37,781 bases of DNA from contig NZ_PIZU01000044.1 of assembly GCF_002838065.1 (NCBI RefSeq), forward strand, positions 1 through 37,781. Reading direction: 5' to 3'. Positions 24,466 to 32,201 of this stretch are shown piece by piece. This DNA is from Mycobacterium hubeiense. Its GTDB lineage: Bacteria; Actinomycetota; Actinomycetes; Mycobacteriales; Mycobacteriaceae. Position numbers and translations under genes: made by a program. Position 1 is the first letter of the stretch; the number at the start of each line of letters is the position of its first letter. Under the pieces are notes generated by a model. The model made no database searches. It was given only the letters and a program-made list of their open reading frames with translations, and was not told where the DNA came from.

Positions 24466-24549
24466 CCGTGTCGAGCGTGCGCGGGCTGCGGAATCTCTCG
24501 CGGATCCGCACTGTGGATTCACGCTCGACGCGGTGGCTGCACACTCGAC
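24450..24549. repeat. Nested 11+10 bp inverted repeat with symmetric internal loop
   Basis: GTCGAGTGTGC (24450-24460) pairs perfectly with GCACACTCGAC (24539-24549), and GTCGAGCGTG (24470-24479) pairs perfectly with CACGCTCGAC (24520-24529). The gaps between outer and inner arms are both 9 bases, so the whole can fold into one long hairpin. The 40-base apical part contains the palindrome GCGGATCCGC (24500-24509). It fills the region between the DinB remnant and the ArsR gene. It may be a terminator, a regulatory RNA, or a copy of a dispersed mycobacterial hairpin element. Confidence 0.7.
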
Positions 24550-24569
24550 GCGGTCGTTATATGCGCTTG

Positions 24570-24583
24570 CATCTATATAGATG
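24570..24583. promoter_or_regulatory. Candidate ArsR operator CATCTATATAGATG
   Basis: A perfect 14-base palindrome 18 bases before the ArsR start codon. A second inverted element, ATGC-GCTT-GCAT (24561-24572), overlaps its left edge. The AT-rich sequence also contains TATATA that could serve as a -10. Position and symmetry are right for autoregulation by the ArsR dimer. Confidence 0.65.
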
Positions 24584-24601
24584 TTGTGTAATATTCGAGT
24601 C

Positions 24602-24919
24602 ATGGATGTCTTCGAGGCGGTAGCCGAGCCCAGCCGGCGCGCGCTGCTCGACGCGCTCGTCGACGGTGAGCGCACGGCAGGCGAACTGGTCGCCACCCTG
24701 CCGGAGCTCACCCAGCCCACGGTGTCGCGGCATCTACGGGTGCTGCGGGAAGTCGGGCTCGTCGAGGTGCGCCCCGACGCGCAACGCCGCATCTACGCGC
24801 TGCGCGCCGACGGGCTCGTTGCGATCGACCAATGGATCAACCGCTACCGGCGCTACTGGGCCAATCATCTCGATGCCCTCGAGCGCCACCTGGAATCAAC
24901 CCACGGGGAGACGAAATGA
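24602..24919 (+). CDS. ArsR-family regulator of the SRPBCC operon
   Basis: 105 aa from ATG 24602. The winged helix reads VFEAVAEPSRRALLDALVDGERTAGELV, then LTQPTVSRHLRVLREVGLVEVRPDAQRRIYALR, the usual ArsR pattern of the non-metal type: no cysteine motif for metal sensing is present. Members of this subgroup are typically paired with an AHSA1-type SRPBCC protein, exactly as here; the downstream ATG overlaps its stop by 4 bases. The C-terminal helix (YWANHLDALERHLES) is typical of the pair. The ligand is unknown. The palindrome at 24570-24583 is the presumed operator. Confidence 0.92.
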   Translation: MDVFEAVAEPSRRALLDALVDGERTAGELVATLPELTQPTVSRHLRVLREVGLVEVRPDAQRRIYALRADGLVAIDQWINRYRRYWANHLDALERHLESTHGETK

Positions 24920-25431
24920 CCGGCCGTGACGGCAAACTCACCATCGAGGGCGAGCGTGCCGTGCTCACCTTCGAGCGTCGGCTGCCCTATCCGGTGGAAA
25001 AGGTGTGGTCGGCCATCACCGATCCGGCGCACCGCAACCAGTGGATGGGCCAAACCACGATCGACCCCCGCGAAGGCGGCGTCATCGAAATGGTGCCCAC
25101 CGGCCCACCGCAGCCGCCCGAACAGAAGAAGATGACCGGGCGTATCCGGGTTTGGGATCCGCCGCGCGTGTTCGAACACGAGTGGAGCCAGCGGGTTCTC
25201 GCGGGCACTGAGCCGAGCGTGGTCCGCTACGAGTTGGAACGCGACGGCGAGGGCACGCTGCTGCGGTTCAGCCATCGCGGCCTGGGGGTCAGCGACGCGC
25301 AGGGCTTCCTGCCGGGAACCGGCGCGTTCTTTGACCGACTCGAGGCATACCTCGCCGACAAACCAATGCCCAACTGGGCCAAGCGCTATGAAGAAATAGC
25401 CGGTGCCCCACCGACCGCCTGGGAGAAATAA
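24916..25431 (+). CDS. AHSA1/SRPBCC domain protein
   Basis: 171 aa from ATG 24916 (GGGGAG upstream). The typical start is LTFERRLPYPVEKVWSAITDP, followed by WMGQTTIDPREGG, WDPPRVFEHEW and a C-terminal helix ending in DRLEAYLADKP, which is the Hsp90-activator-homologue-1-like START fold. Such proteins bind hydrophobic ligands and are commonly co-encoded with ArsR regulators. Translational coupling (ATGA overlap) with the regulator and one base to the next gene's GTG make this a three-gene operon. The ligand or reaction cannot be read from the sequence. Confidence 0.9.
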   Translation: MTGRDGKLTIEGERAVLTFERRLPYPVEKVWSAITDPAHRNQWMGQTTIDPREGGVIEMVPTGPPQPPEQKKMTGRIRVWDPPRVFEHEWSQRVLAGTEPSVVRYELERDGEGTLLRFSHRGLGVSDAQGFLPGTGAFFDRLEAYLADKPMPNWAKRYEEIAGAPPTAWEK

Positions 25432-25432
25432 C

Positions 25433-26068
25433 GTGTCGCACAATGGATCTCATATCGCCGCACCCACCGTGGCAATCGCCTACCACTCGGGCTTCGGCCA
25501 CACCGCGGTATTGGCCGACGCCGTCGCGGCGGGTGCCCGAGACGCCGGCGCCGATGTGACGGTGATCGCCGTCGACCGGATGACCGATGAGGACTGGGAT
25601 GTACTCGACGGAGCCGACGGCATCGTGTTCGGCTGCGCTACCTACATGGGCAACGTTTCGGCGGGTTTTCAGGCCTTCGCCGAGAAGACCGGACGACGCT
25701 GCCAGAACGGCTCGTGGCGGGACAAGGTCGCGGCGGGGTTCACCAATTCCGGGGCCAAAAGTGGGGACAAGCTCAATACACTGACCTCGCTGGCGATCTT
25801 CGCGGCCCAGCACCACATGCATTGGGTGAACCTGGGTTTGGGCGCCGGCTGGAACAGCACGACGGGGAGCGAGCACGACCTCAACCGCCTCGGCTCCTGG
25901 TTGGGCGCCACCGCCCAGACCGACGTCGATGTCAGTCCGGAGCAGGTGCACCCCGCCGACGTCGAAACGTGCCGCCACCTCGGTCGACGGGTCACGCTGG
26001 TGACGCGCCAACTCAATCTTGGTCGAGCGGCTTCAATTCCTGCAGCATCGTCGGCACCAGCTCGCTGA
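25433..26068 (+). CDS. Flavodoxin-like / NAD(P)H:quinone reductase (WrbA-like) protein
   Basis: 211 aa from GTG 25433, 1 base after the SRPBCC stop. The FMN-phosphate loop is IAYHSGFGHTAVLADAV near the N-terminus, followed by GIVFGCATYMGNVSAGFQAF and KVAAGFTNSGAKSGDKLNTL, the pattern of WrbA/flavodoxin-type FMN proteins. It probably reduces quinones or similar electrophiles. Alignable sequence ends at about VTLVTRQL; the last fifteen or so residues (NLGRAASIPAASSAPAR) run into the 3' end of the convergent reductase gene, overlapping it by 56 bases, and look like readthrough created by the junction. Confidence 0.85.
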   Translation: MSHNGSHIAAPTVAIAYHSGFGHTAVLADAVAAGARDAGADVTVIAVDRMTDEDWDVLDGADGIVFGCATYMGNVSAGFQAFAEKTGRRCQNGSWRDKVAAGFTNSGAKSGDKLNTLTSLAIFAAQHHMHWVNLGLGAGWNSTTGSEHDLNRLGSWLGATAQTDVDVSPEQVHPADVETCRHLGRRVTLVTRQLNLGRAASIPAASSAPAR

Positions 26069-27398
26069 CGGTCGGGTGGATGTGCATGGTGCGCGAGATG
26101 GCCGTGTAGGGCTTCTTGGCGGTCATGATGTCGAGGATGGCGTGAACCACCTCGTCTCCCCCGACACCGAGGATCGCGGCGCCGAGGATCTCCTCCGTCT
26201 CGGCATCCACGACGACCTTCATGAAGCCCTGCGTCTCACCCTTCTCCACTGCACGGCCCACCCGGGTCATCGGGCGCTTGCCCACCAACGCTTTTCGGCC
26301 CGATGCGCGCACCTGCTCCACCGTCATACCGGCCCGGCCGAGCGGCGGGTCGATATAGAGCGCGTAGGTGGGGACGCGATCGCTGACCCGTCGCGGGTCG
26401 TCGTCGAGCAGGTTGGCGGCGACGATCTCGAAATCGTTGTACGAGGTATGGGTGAACGCGCCTTTGCCGTTGCAGTCGCCCATCGCCCAGATGTGCTCGA
26501 CGTTGGTGCGCAATTGGTCGTCGACCACGATGTAGCCGCGGCGGTCCGTCTCCACACCGGCGTGCTCGAGACCGAGATCGTCGGTGTTGGGCCGGCGACC
26601 GACGGCGACCAGTAGGTGCGTACCTGCGATGGGCGCCGCGCCGTCGCGTGGAACCACCTCGAAACCGTTGTCGCGCTTGGAAAGACGGATGGCCGTCGCG
26701 TCAACGACGACATCGACGCCCTCCGCTTCGAGTATCTCCTTGATCGCAGCCGAGACGTCCTCGTCTTCCCTCGACGCCAGCCGCGGACCCTTCTCCACCA
26801 CCGTGACCCGGGCGCCGAAGCGGCGATACATCTGGGCGAACTCCAGCGCGATGTAGCTGCCCCCGATGATGACGAGATGCTCTGGCACAGCGTCTAATTC
26901 GAGAATCGAGACGTTGGTCAAATACTCGATGGCGGACAGCCCGGGCAGATCGGGCACCACTGCCCTGCCGCCGACGTTGAGGAATATCTTGTCGGCCTGC
27001 AGCAGTTGCCCGTCCACCCGCATCGTGTGCGGGCTTTCGAAACGCGCATGGCCGCGGATAACCGTGCAGCCCGCCATCCCGTCAAGCCAGGACTCGACGC
27101 CGTGCCGGTCGTCGAGCATCACCTTGTCCTTGCGCGCCTTGACCTTCGCCATGTCGACGCTGACATCGCCGGTGCTGACGCCGTATTCGCTGCCACGACG
27201 GGCCAGGTGTGCGGCGTGCGCGCTGGCCACCAGCGTCTTGGTGGGGATGCAGCCGTCGTTGACGCACGTGCCGCCGATCAGTTTGCGTTCGATGACCGCC
27301 ACCGACTGGCCGGCCTGCGTCAGCCGACCAGCCAGCGGTGGTCCCGCCTGACCGGCGCCGACGATGATGGCGTCGAACTTCAGTGGCGTGTCGGCCAT
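26013..27398 (-). CDS. MerA-like FAD-dependent pyridine nucleotide-disulfide oxidoreductase
   Basis: 461 aa. The FAD dinucleotide site is VGAGQAG (13-19), the redox-active disulfide GGTCVNDGC has cysteines 45 and 50, the NAD(P)H site reads VIIGGSYIALEFA, the second FAD motif is IWAMGDCNG, and the dimer-interface motif is HIHPTVSELVP near the end. It resembles the mercuric-reductase-like oxidoreductases of actinobacteria more than dihydrolipoamide dehydrogenase. No N-terminal metal-binding domain and no mer operon are present, so mercury reduction is not implied; the substrate is unknown. The stop of the DUF4126 gene is directly adjacent upstream with no gap, so the two are probably co-transcribed. 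Confidence 0.9.
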   Translation of the reverse strand: MADTPLKFDAIIVGAGQAGPPLAGRLTQAGQSVAVIERKLIGGTCVNDGCIPTKTLVASAHAAHLARRGSEYGVSTGDVSVDMAKVKARKDKVMLDDRHGVESWLDGMAGCTVIRGHARFESPHTMRVDGQLLQADKIFLNVGGRAVVPDLPGLSAIEYLTNVSILELDAVPEHLVIIGGSYIALEFAQMYRRFGARVTVVEKGPRLASREDEDVSAAIKEILEAEGVDVVVDATAIRLSKRDNGFEVVPRDGAAPIAGTHLLVAVGRRPNTDDLGLEHAGVETDRRGYIVVDDQLRTNVEHIWAMGDCNGKGAFTHTSYNDFEIVAANLLDDDPRRVSDRVPTYALYIDPPLGRAGMTVEQVRASGRKALVGKRPMTRVGRAVEKGETQGFMKVVVDAETEEILGAAILGVGGDEVVHAILDIMTAKKPYTAISRTMHIHPTVSELVPTMLQELKPLDQD

Positions 27399-27878
27399 CT
27401 AGACGATGGATGTCAAGGCCGCGACGGCGAAGCCGCCAAGTGCGGCGATGACGTCCTCGGTCAGCGCCACCGGAAGGTCACGACCGGCGTTGGCGGCCAG
27501 CCGTTCACGAGCAGCGGCGCCGCCGACGGTACCGATGACCGCGCCGATCAAACCGGCGCCGAGCCCGCCGAAGGTGTAGCCCCACGCGGTTCCGAGGGCT
27601 GCGCCCGCGAAGCCGCCGGTGACCAGGCGGGCCCCGAACTGTAGCGCGGTCTTGCGGCTCGGAGTCTGCGGCATCTGGTCGGAAATCAGCTCGCCGACCG
27701 CGAGGACGGTGAGAACGGTGACAGTGATCGGGTGGGCCAGCCACTCGACCCAGGTGCCGTCGAGGTTGATCCACTGCAGCATCGCCGCCCACGCCACCGC
27801 TGCCGGAGCAGTAAACGCTCGCAGACCGGCGACCACACCGATCAGCAGAGCCAGCAGCAGTACTAGGAAATGCGTCAT
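27399..27878 (-). CDS. DUF4126-type integral membrane protein
   Basis: 159 aa with GGGAGG just before the ATG. Hydrophobic helices at about 4-30 (LVLLLALLIGVVAGLRAF), 50-64, 85-105 and 108-125 with glycine-rich GFAGAALGTAWGYTFGGLGAG suggest four spans. The LRAFTAPAAVAW motif after helix 1 and the SRKTALQFGARLVTGGF segment fit the DUF4126 family. It is the Rv2120c position, between the inserted block and hisG. Function is unknown. It probably heads an operon with the reductase gene behind it. Confidence 0.85.
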   Translation of the reverse strand: MTHFLVLLLALLIGVVAGLRAFTAPAAVAWAAMLQWINLDGTWVEWLAHPITVTVLTVLAVGELISDQMPQTPSRKTALQFGARLVTGGFAGAALGTAWGYTFGGLGAGLIGAVIGTVGGAAARERLAANAGRDLPVALTEDVIAALGGFAVAALTSIV

Positions 27879-27945
27879 GCGAACCTCCCGACCGGGGACA
27901 ACGTCACCCGGACGCTAACACGCACAGCGCGGCCAAGCCGGTTGT

Positions 27946-28806
27946 TCAGAATCGGCAGAAGCGGATGTCGGACGCGAGGATCGCCTTGGCGCCGATGGCG
28001 GAGATCTCGTCCATGATGGCGTTGACGTCGCGACGTGGCACCAACGCGCGCACCGCGACCCAGTCCGGATCGGCGAGCGGAGCGATGGTCGGTGATTCCA
28101 GTCCGGGTGTGACGGCGGTGGCTTTTTCGAGCACGGTGCGCGGACAGTCGTAGTCCAGCATCAGGTACTGCTGGCCGAACACCACACCCTGTACCCGCGC
28201 TGCCAGCTGCTCGCGGGCCGTGGCGTTGGCCTCGTTCGCCCCGTCGCGCTCGATCAGCACGGCTTCGGAGTCGCACAGCGGTTCGCCGAAGGCGACCAGG
28301 TCGTGCAGCCCGAGGGTGCGACCCGAGCCGACCACGTCGGCGATGGCGTCGGCGACACCGAGTTGCACCGAGATCTCCACCGCGCCGTCGAGCCGGATGA
28401 CGGTGGCCTCAATCCCGCGTGCGGCCAAGTCTTTTCGCACCAGATTGGGGAACGCGGTGGCGATGCGCTTACCCGCGAGATCCCCAACCGTCCAGTCGCG
28501 GCCGGCCGGTGCGGCGTAGCGGAACGTCGACGACCCGAATCCCAATGCCAGCCGTTCGCGAACCGGCGCGTCCGACTCGGCGGCCAGGTCCCGCCCGGTG
28601 ATGCCGAAGTCCAGCTGCCCAGAACCCACGTAGATGGCAATGTCCTTGGGGCGCAAGAAGAAGAACTCAACGTTGTTGACCGGGTCGACGACGGTGAGGT
28701 CCTTGGGATCCGTGCGTCGCCGGTAGCCGGCCTCGGCGAGGATTTCGGCGGCCGGTTCGCTCAGCGTTCCTTTGTTGGGTACGGCGACCCGCAGCGTGGC
28801 GTTCAT
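27946..28806 (-). CDS. hisG: ATP phosphoribosyltransferase HisG (long form)
   Basis: 286 aa from ATG 28804-28806. It starts LRVAVPNKGTLSEPAAEIL; the PRPP-binding stretch is DGAVEISVQLGVADAIADVV, and the C-terminal ACT-like domain (VRALVPRRDVNAIMDEISAIGAKAIL) marks the long, histidine-feedback-regulated form that works without HisZ. It catalyses the first step of histidine synthesis, ATP plus PRPP to phosphoribosyl-ATP. The start overlaps the hisE stop by 4 bases. A longer open frame up to 28929 lies antisense-free inside hisE in another frame and is not coding. The size and position match Rv2121c. Confidence 0.97.
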   Translation of the reverse strand: MNATLRVAVPNKGTLSEPAAEILAEAGYRRRTDPKDLTVVDPVNNVEFFFLRPKDIAIYVGSGQLDFGITGRDLAAESDAPVRERLALGFGSSTFRYAAPAGRDWTVGDLAGKRIATAFPNLVRKDLAARGIEATVIRLDGAVEISVQLGVADAIADVVGSGRTLGLHDLVAFGEPLCDSEAVLIERDGANEANATAREQLAARVQGVVFGQQYLMLDYDCPRTVLEKATAVTPGLESPTIAPLADPDWVAVRALVPRRDVNAIMDEISAIGAKAILASDIRFCRF

Positions 28807-29084
28807 AGTTTCTCGTAGATGTCGTCGAGGGTGAGGCCGCGGGAGATCATCAGCACCTGGGTCCAATACAAGAGCTGGCTGATCTCGTCGGCCAGCGCGT
28901 CGTCGCTCTCGTGTTCGGCGGCCAGCCACACTTCGCCGGCCTCTTCGAGGATCTTCTTGCCCAGGCCGTGCACGCCGCCGTCGAGGGCCGCGACGGTGCC
29001 GCTTCCGGCCGGCCGGGTCCGCGCCTTGTCGCTGAGCTCGGCGAACAGCGCGTCGAAAGTCTTCACGGCACGCGATTGTTTCAC
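28803..29084 (-). CDS. hisE: Phosphoribosyl-ATP pyrophosphatase HisE
   Basis: 93 aa from GTG 29082-29084. The MazG-like metal site is seen in KKILEEAGEVWLAAEHESDDALADEISQLLYW: EExxE on the first helix and ExxD-like residues on the second. It hydrolyses phosphoribosyl-ATP to phosphoribosyl-AMP and pyrophosphate, the second step of histidine synthesis, and is a stand-alone enzyme here, not fused to HisI, as in other mycobacteria. Coupling with hisG by a 4-base overlap matches the pathway order of products. It is 42 bases downstream of the sugar porter gene. Confidence 0.96.
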   Translation of the reverse strand: MKQSRAVKTFDALFAELSDKARTRPAGSGTVAALDGGVHGLGKKILEEAGEVWLAAEHESDDALADEISQLLYWTQVLMISRGLTLDDIYEKL

Positions 29085-29126
29085 GCCACCGACAGCAAAG
29101 TCACTTCGGTTTCGTCGCCGTCGCGG

Positions 29127-30590
29127 TCAGGTTTTGGCCGGGTGGGTTTCGTGGTGCCAGGCCTCGGCGTGCATGTCCTCGAGGTGCTTGCCCTTGGTCT
29201 CTTCCACCCACTGCCACACGAAGATGAACGACAGCACCGCGCACAGCGCGTAGAACCCGTACGCCAGCCCGAGGACGTTACGCAGCTCGGGGAACGTGAC
29301 GGTGATCAACCAGTTCGCCACCCATTGGCCCGCAGCGGCCAGTCCCAGTGCGGCCGCGCGGATCCGGTTGGGGAACATCTCGCCGAGCAGCACCCACACC
29401 ACCGGGCCCCACGACATACCGAACGCCACCACGAACAGGTTTGCCGCCACCAGTGCGACCGGCCCGGCGACGGGGCCGAGTTCCGGCTCACCGTCGATGA
29501 CCTCTGCGGTCTGGAAGATCACCGCCATCGTCGCCAGTGTGACCGCCATGCCCGTCGAGCCGATCAACAGCAGCGGTTTGCGTCCAATCTTGTCGATCAA
29601 CGCGATGGCGATCAGCGTGGTGACGATGTTGGTGACCGAGGTGATCACGGTGATCACGAACGCCTGGCTCTCGTCGAATCCGACCTTCTCCCACAGCACG
29701 TTGGAGTAGTAGAAGATCACGTTGATGCCGACGAACTGCTGGAAGATCGACAAGCCCAGACCGACCCAGACGATGCCGTAGATCCCGCCGCTCGGCTTGC
29801 GCAGGTCCTGCCACGACGGCGGTTTCTCCGCCTTCAGTGAATCCTGGATGCGGTTGATGGTGATCTCCAGGTTCTTCTCACCGAGCAGCAGACTCAGCAC
29901 GCGCCTGGCTTCTGGAATGCGGTATTTGGCAACGAGATAACGCGGTGACTCCGGAATCGTGTAGGCCAGTGCGCCGTAGAGGATGGCGGGTAGCGCCATC
30001 ATCAAGAACATCCAGCGCCAGGCCGCCAGCCCCAGCCACAGTTCCTCACGCGATCCGCCGGCCAGATGCGCCAACAGATAGTCGATGGCCAGGGACAAGA
30101 AGATGCCGGTGACGATCGCCAACTGCTGCAGCGAGCCCAGCCGCCCGCGAATGCGGGGCGGTGAGGTCTCCGCGATATAGGCGGGCGCGATGACGGAGGC
30201 CACCCCGACCCCGACGCCGCCGACGATCCGGAAGATCACCACCATCCAGATGTTGGTGGCCAGACCGGTGCCGATCGCGCTGATCAGAAACAGCAACGCG
30301 GCGATCTTCATCACCGACAACCGACCGATCCTGTCGGCCAGCCTGCCGGCGGTCACCGCGCCAGCCGCAGCCCCGAGCAACGCCGAGGCCACCGCGAACC
30401 CCAGCGTCGCATTGTCGATCTGGAACTCGTCCTGCAGCGCGGCGACCGCGCCGTTGATCACCGCGCTGTCATAGCCAAACAGCAAGCCGCCCAGTGCCGC
30501 CACCGACGCGATGCGGATCACCCGGCCGCTGTGTTCGGATTCCTCGTAATCCAACCCCGATGCAGCGTCCCCGATCGGCCCGTGCGTCAT
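29127..30590 (-). CDS. MFS sugar porter family transporter
   Basis: 487 aa from ATG 30588-30590 with GGAAGGGG upstream; the frame extends 87 codons but that part is shadow sequence. Twelve membrane helices can be followed. Sugar-porter signatures are present: FGYDSAVINGA in helix 1, GRLADRIGRL, the PESPRYLV motif after helix 6, FQQFVGINVIFYYS in helix 7, DKIGRKPLLLIG, and PESPRYL/ETKGKHLED-type C-terminal VEETKGKHLEDM. It is a proton-sugar symporter or facilitator by family, related to XylE and GalP. The sugar cannot be stated. It is transcribed in the same direction as hisE-hisG but no functional link is evident. Confidence 0.92.
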   Translation of the reverse strand: MTHGPIGDAASGLDYEESEHSGRVIRIASVAALGGLLFGYDSAVINGAVAALQDEFQIDNATLGFAVASALLGAAAGAVTAGRLADRIGRLSVMKIAALLFLISAIGTGLATNIWMVVIFRIVGGVGVGVASVIAPAYIAETSPPRIRGRLGSLQQLAIVTGIFLSLAIDYLLAHLAGGSREELWLGLAAWRWMFLMMALPAILYGALAYTIPESPRYLVAKYRIPEARRVLSLLLGEKNLEITINRIQDSLKAEKPPSWQDLRKPSGGIYGIVWVGLGLSIFQQFVGINVIFYYSNVLWEKVGFDESQAFVITVITSVTNIVTTLIAIALIDKIGRKPLLLIGSTGMAVTLATMAVIFQTAEVIDGEPELGPVAGPVALVAANLFVVAFGMSWGPVVWVLLGEMFPNRIRAAALGLAAAGQWVANWLITVTFPELRNVLGLAYGFYALCAVLSFIFVWQWVEETKGKHLEDMHAEAWHHETHPAKT

Positions 30591-30649
30591 TGGATGCCCC
30601 TTCCGCAGCGTTGCGTGATGGAGATCACATTCAATCACCAACGCAGAGG

Positions 30650-31339
30650 TCAGGCGGTGCGTTCTCCAAACTGATCCGCCAGGTCCGAATACACGGCGCG
30701 CAGGCCTGCAACGGTGAGCGCTGCCAGCGAAGAAATGTGGCGTCGCCGTGGACCGCCGGGAACATCTACGTCGTTGGGAACCACCAACACCGGGCATCCG
30801 GCCGCTTCGGCGGCGGCGGCGCCGGTGACCGAGTCCTCGACGGCCAGACACTCGTGTGGCGGCAGGCCGAGCAGGTCTGCGGCGCGCAGGTACGGATCCG
30901 GCGCCGGTTTGCCGCGCGGCACCTCGTCACCACAGACGGTCACCGAGAAGTGGTGACGGCCAATGCTGTTCAGCGCGCGATCGGTGAGCGCACGCTGCGT
31001 ATTGGTGACCAATGCCATCGGAACGCCTTCGGCCGCAAGGGCTTCCAGCATCTCGCGGGCACCCTCACACCACGGCAGGCCGTCATCGAAAAGATCCGCG
31101 GTGTAATCGTGCAGCCAGCGGTCGGATTCGGCCATGGCGACCGGATCGTGGTCGAGGCCCAGGTCGGTGTAGACGGTGCGGATGGTGTTCTCCGCCGAAC
31201 TGCCCACCAGTGCGGTCCGGACTTCTTCCCGCAGCTGCGCGCCGTGTTGCGCGTACAGCGCCGCCAGCGAGATGTCCCAGAGCTTTTCGGAGTCGACAAG
31301 CGTGCCATCCATATCCCACAGCACCGCTTGCACGCCCAC
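30650..31339 (-). CDS. HAD-family phosphatase (beta-phosphoglucomutase/CbbY-like)
   Basis: 229 aa from GTG 31337-31339; GTG 31331-31333, two codons on, is equally possible. Motif I is DMDGTLVDS (aspartates 9 and 11), motif II is in LVTNTQ, the lysine is in GDEVPRGKPAPDPY, and motif IV is the acidic pair in AVEDSVTGAAAA. The cap is the helical CbbY/PGMB type. Substrates are probably sugar or other small phosphates. In other mycobacteria a related HAD gene lies near metH as I recall, which would be just outside this order. It is divergent from the NmrA-type gene with 33 bases between starts. The longer open frame to 32083 is antisense to that gene. Confidence 0.9.
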   Translation of the reverse strand: MGVQAVLWDMDGTLVDSEKLWDISLAALYAQHGAQLREEVRTALVGSSAENTIRTVYTDLGLDHDPVAMAESDRWLHDYTADLFDDGLPWCEGAREMLEALAAEGVPMALVTNTQRALTDRALNSIGRHHFSVTVCGDEVPRGKPAPDPYLRAADLLGLPPHECLAVEDSVTGAAAAEAAGCPVLVVPNDVDVPGGPRRRHISSLAALTVAGLRAVYSDLADQFGERTA

Positions 31340-31343
31340 GATT

Positions 31344-31366
31344 CTGTCGGTGGGTTCGGTTAGCGT
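31344..31366 (+). promoter_or_regulatory. RecA-NDp (PafBC-dependent) promoter match
   Basis: CTGTCGGTG (31344-31352), 8 bases, then TAGCGT (31361-31366). The published mycobacterial pattern is TTGTCRGTG-N8-TANNNT; only the first, weaker T differs. The spacing is exact. The -10 ends 6 bases before ATG 31373, so the transcript would be leaderless. No other exact-spacing match was found in the window when I scanned for TGTCRGTG on both strands by eye. Confidence 0.6.
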
Positions 31367-31372
31367 CAAACC

Positions 31373-32170
31373 ATGAGCATTCTTGTGACTGGAGCCACTG
31401 GAAACATCGGACGCCGCATTGTGGATCACTTGATCGACTTGGGCGTGAGTGACATTCGCGCGTTGACCACCAACCCGGCCAAGGCCAAGCTGCCCGAGGG
31501 TGTGACTCCGATCACCGGCTATCTCGGCAAGCCCGAGACGCTGCCCGCCGCGTTGGACGGCGTGGACCGGATGTATCTGGCCCCCTTTCCGCCGACGCTG
31601 GACGTCGCCCTCGATCTGATCAAGCGCGCCGACGTCGAATACGTGGTTGCGCTTTCCGGCGGCGCGCACTGGCAACAGCACACCGACACCATCGCCGCCT
31701 CGGGCATCACCAATACCCAGCTGGGGCCGGGTGAGTTCCTGGAGAACTTCACCATCTGGGCGGAGCAGATCAAGACGACGCGCACGGTCCGCGAGCCGTA
31801 CCCCGACATGGTCGAGGCGCCGATCTCCATGGACGATATCGCCCGGGTGGCCACGGCGCTGTTGGTCAAGCCCGAAGAGTCGCATTACGGACAGATGTAT
31901 GAGCTCACCGGTCCGGAAGCGCTGAGCCGTAAGCAGATTGCGGAGCAGATCGGCGTCGGCATCGGCGTGGAAGTCACCTTCGAGCAGTGCAGCCGAGAGG
32001 AAGCCGAAGCCGCGCTGAGGCCCATCATGGGCGACGAGACGGGGTGGTATCTCGACCTGATGGCCGAGGCTGAACCGCAGCACGCCAATCAGCTGGTCGC
32101 GGAGCTGACCGGAACACCGGCGATGTCAGTCGCCCAGTGGGCGGCGGCCAACGCCGAGATGTTCCGTTAG
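31373..32170 (+). CDS. NmrA-type NAD(P)-binding (atypical SDR) protein
   Basis: 265 aa from ATG 31373. The Rossmann motif is GATGNIGRR (7-15), followed by VRALTTNPAKAKLPEGV-like residues that in NmrA-family proteins bind NADP. There is no Tyr-x3-Lys catalytic pair, so it may be a redox sensor or an atypical reductase. The C-terminal half has YELTGPEALSRKQIAEQIG, the usual NmrA/YtfG pattern for regulating or sugar-like substrates. It starts at a sequence matching the PafBC-dependent damage promoter, which would make it a DNA-damage-inducible oxidoreductase. The stop is 31 bases from the convergent hsdM stop. Confidence 0.88.
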   Translation: MSILVTGATGNIGRRIVDHLIDLGVSDIRALTTNPAKAKLPEGVTPITGYLGKPETLPAALDGVDRMYLAPFPPTLDVALDLIKRADVEYVVALSGGAHWQQHTDTIAASGITNTQLGPGEFLENFTIWAEQIKTTRTVREPYPDMVEAPISMDDIARVATALLVKPEESHYGQMYELTGPEALSRKQIAEQIGVGIGVEVTFEQCSREEAEAALRPIMGDETGWYLDLMAEAEPQHANQLVAELTGTPAMSVAQWAAANAEMFR

Positions 32171-32201
32171 CCCTGTCCTTGAGGTCCGAGTTGCGTCGGA
32201 G

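Noticed and set aside
26013..27398. Mercuric reductase proper
   Set aside because: The redox disulfide and FAD sites fit, but there is no N-terminal heavy-metal domain, no C-terminal vicinal Cys pair and no mer genes nearby.
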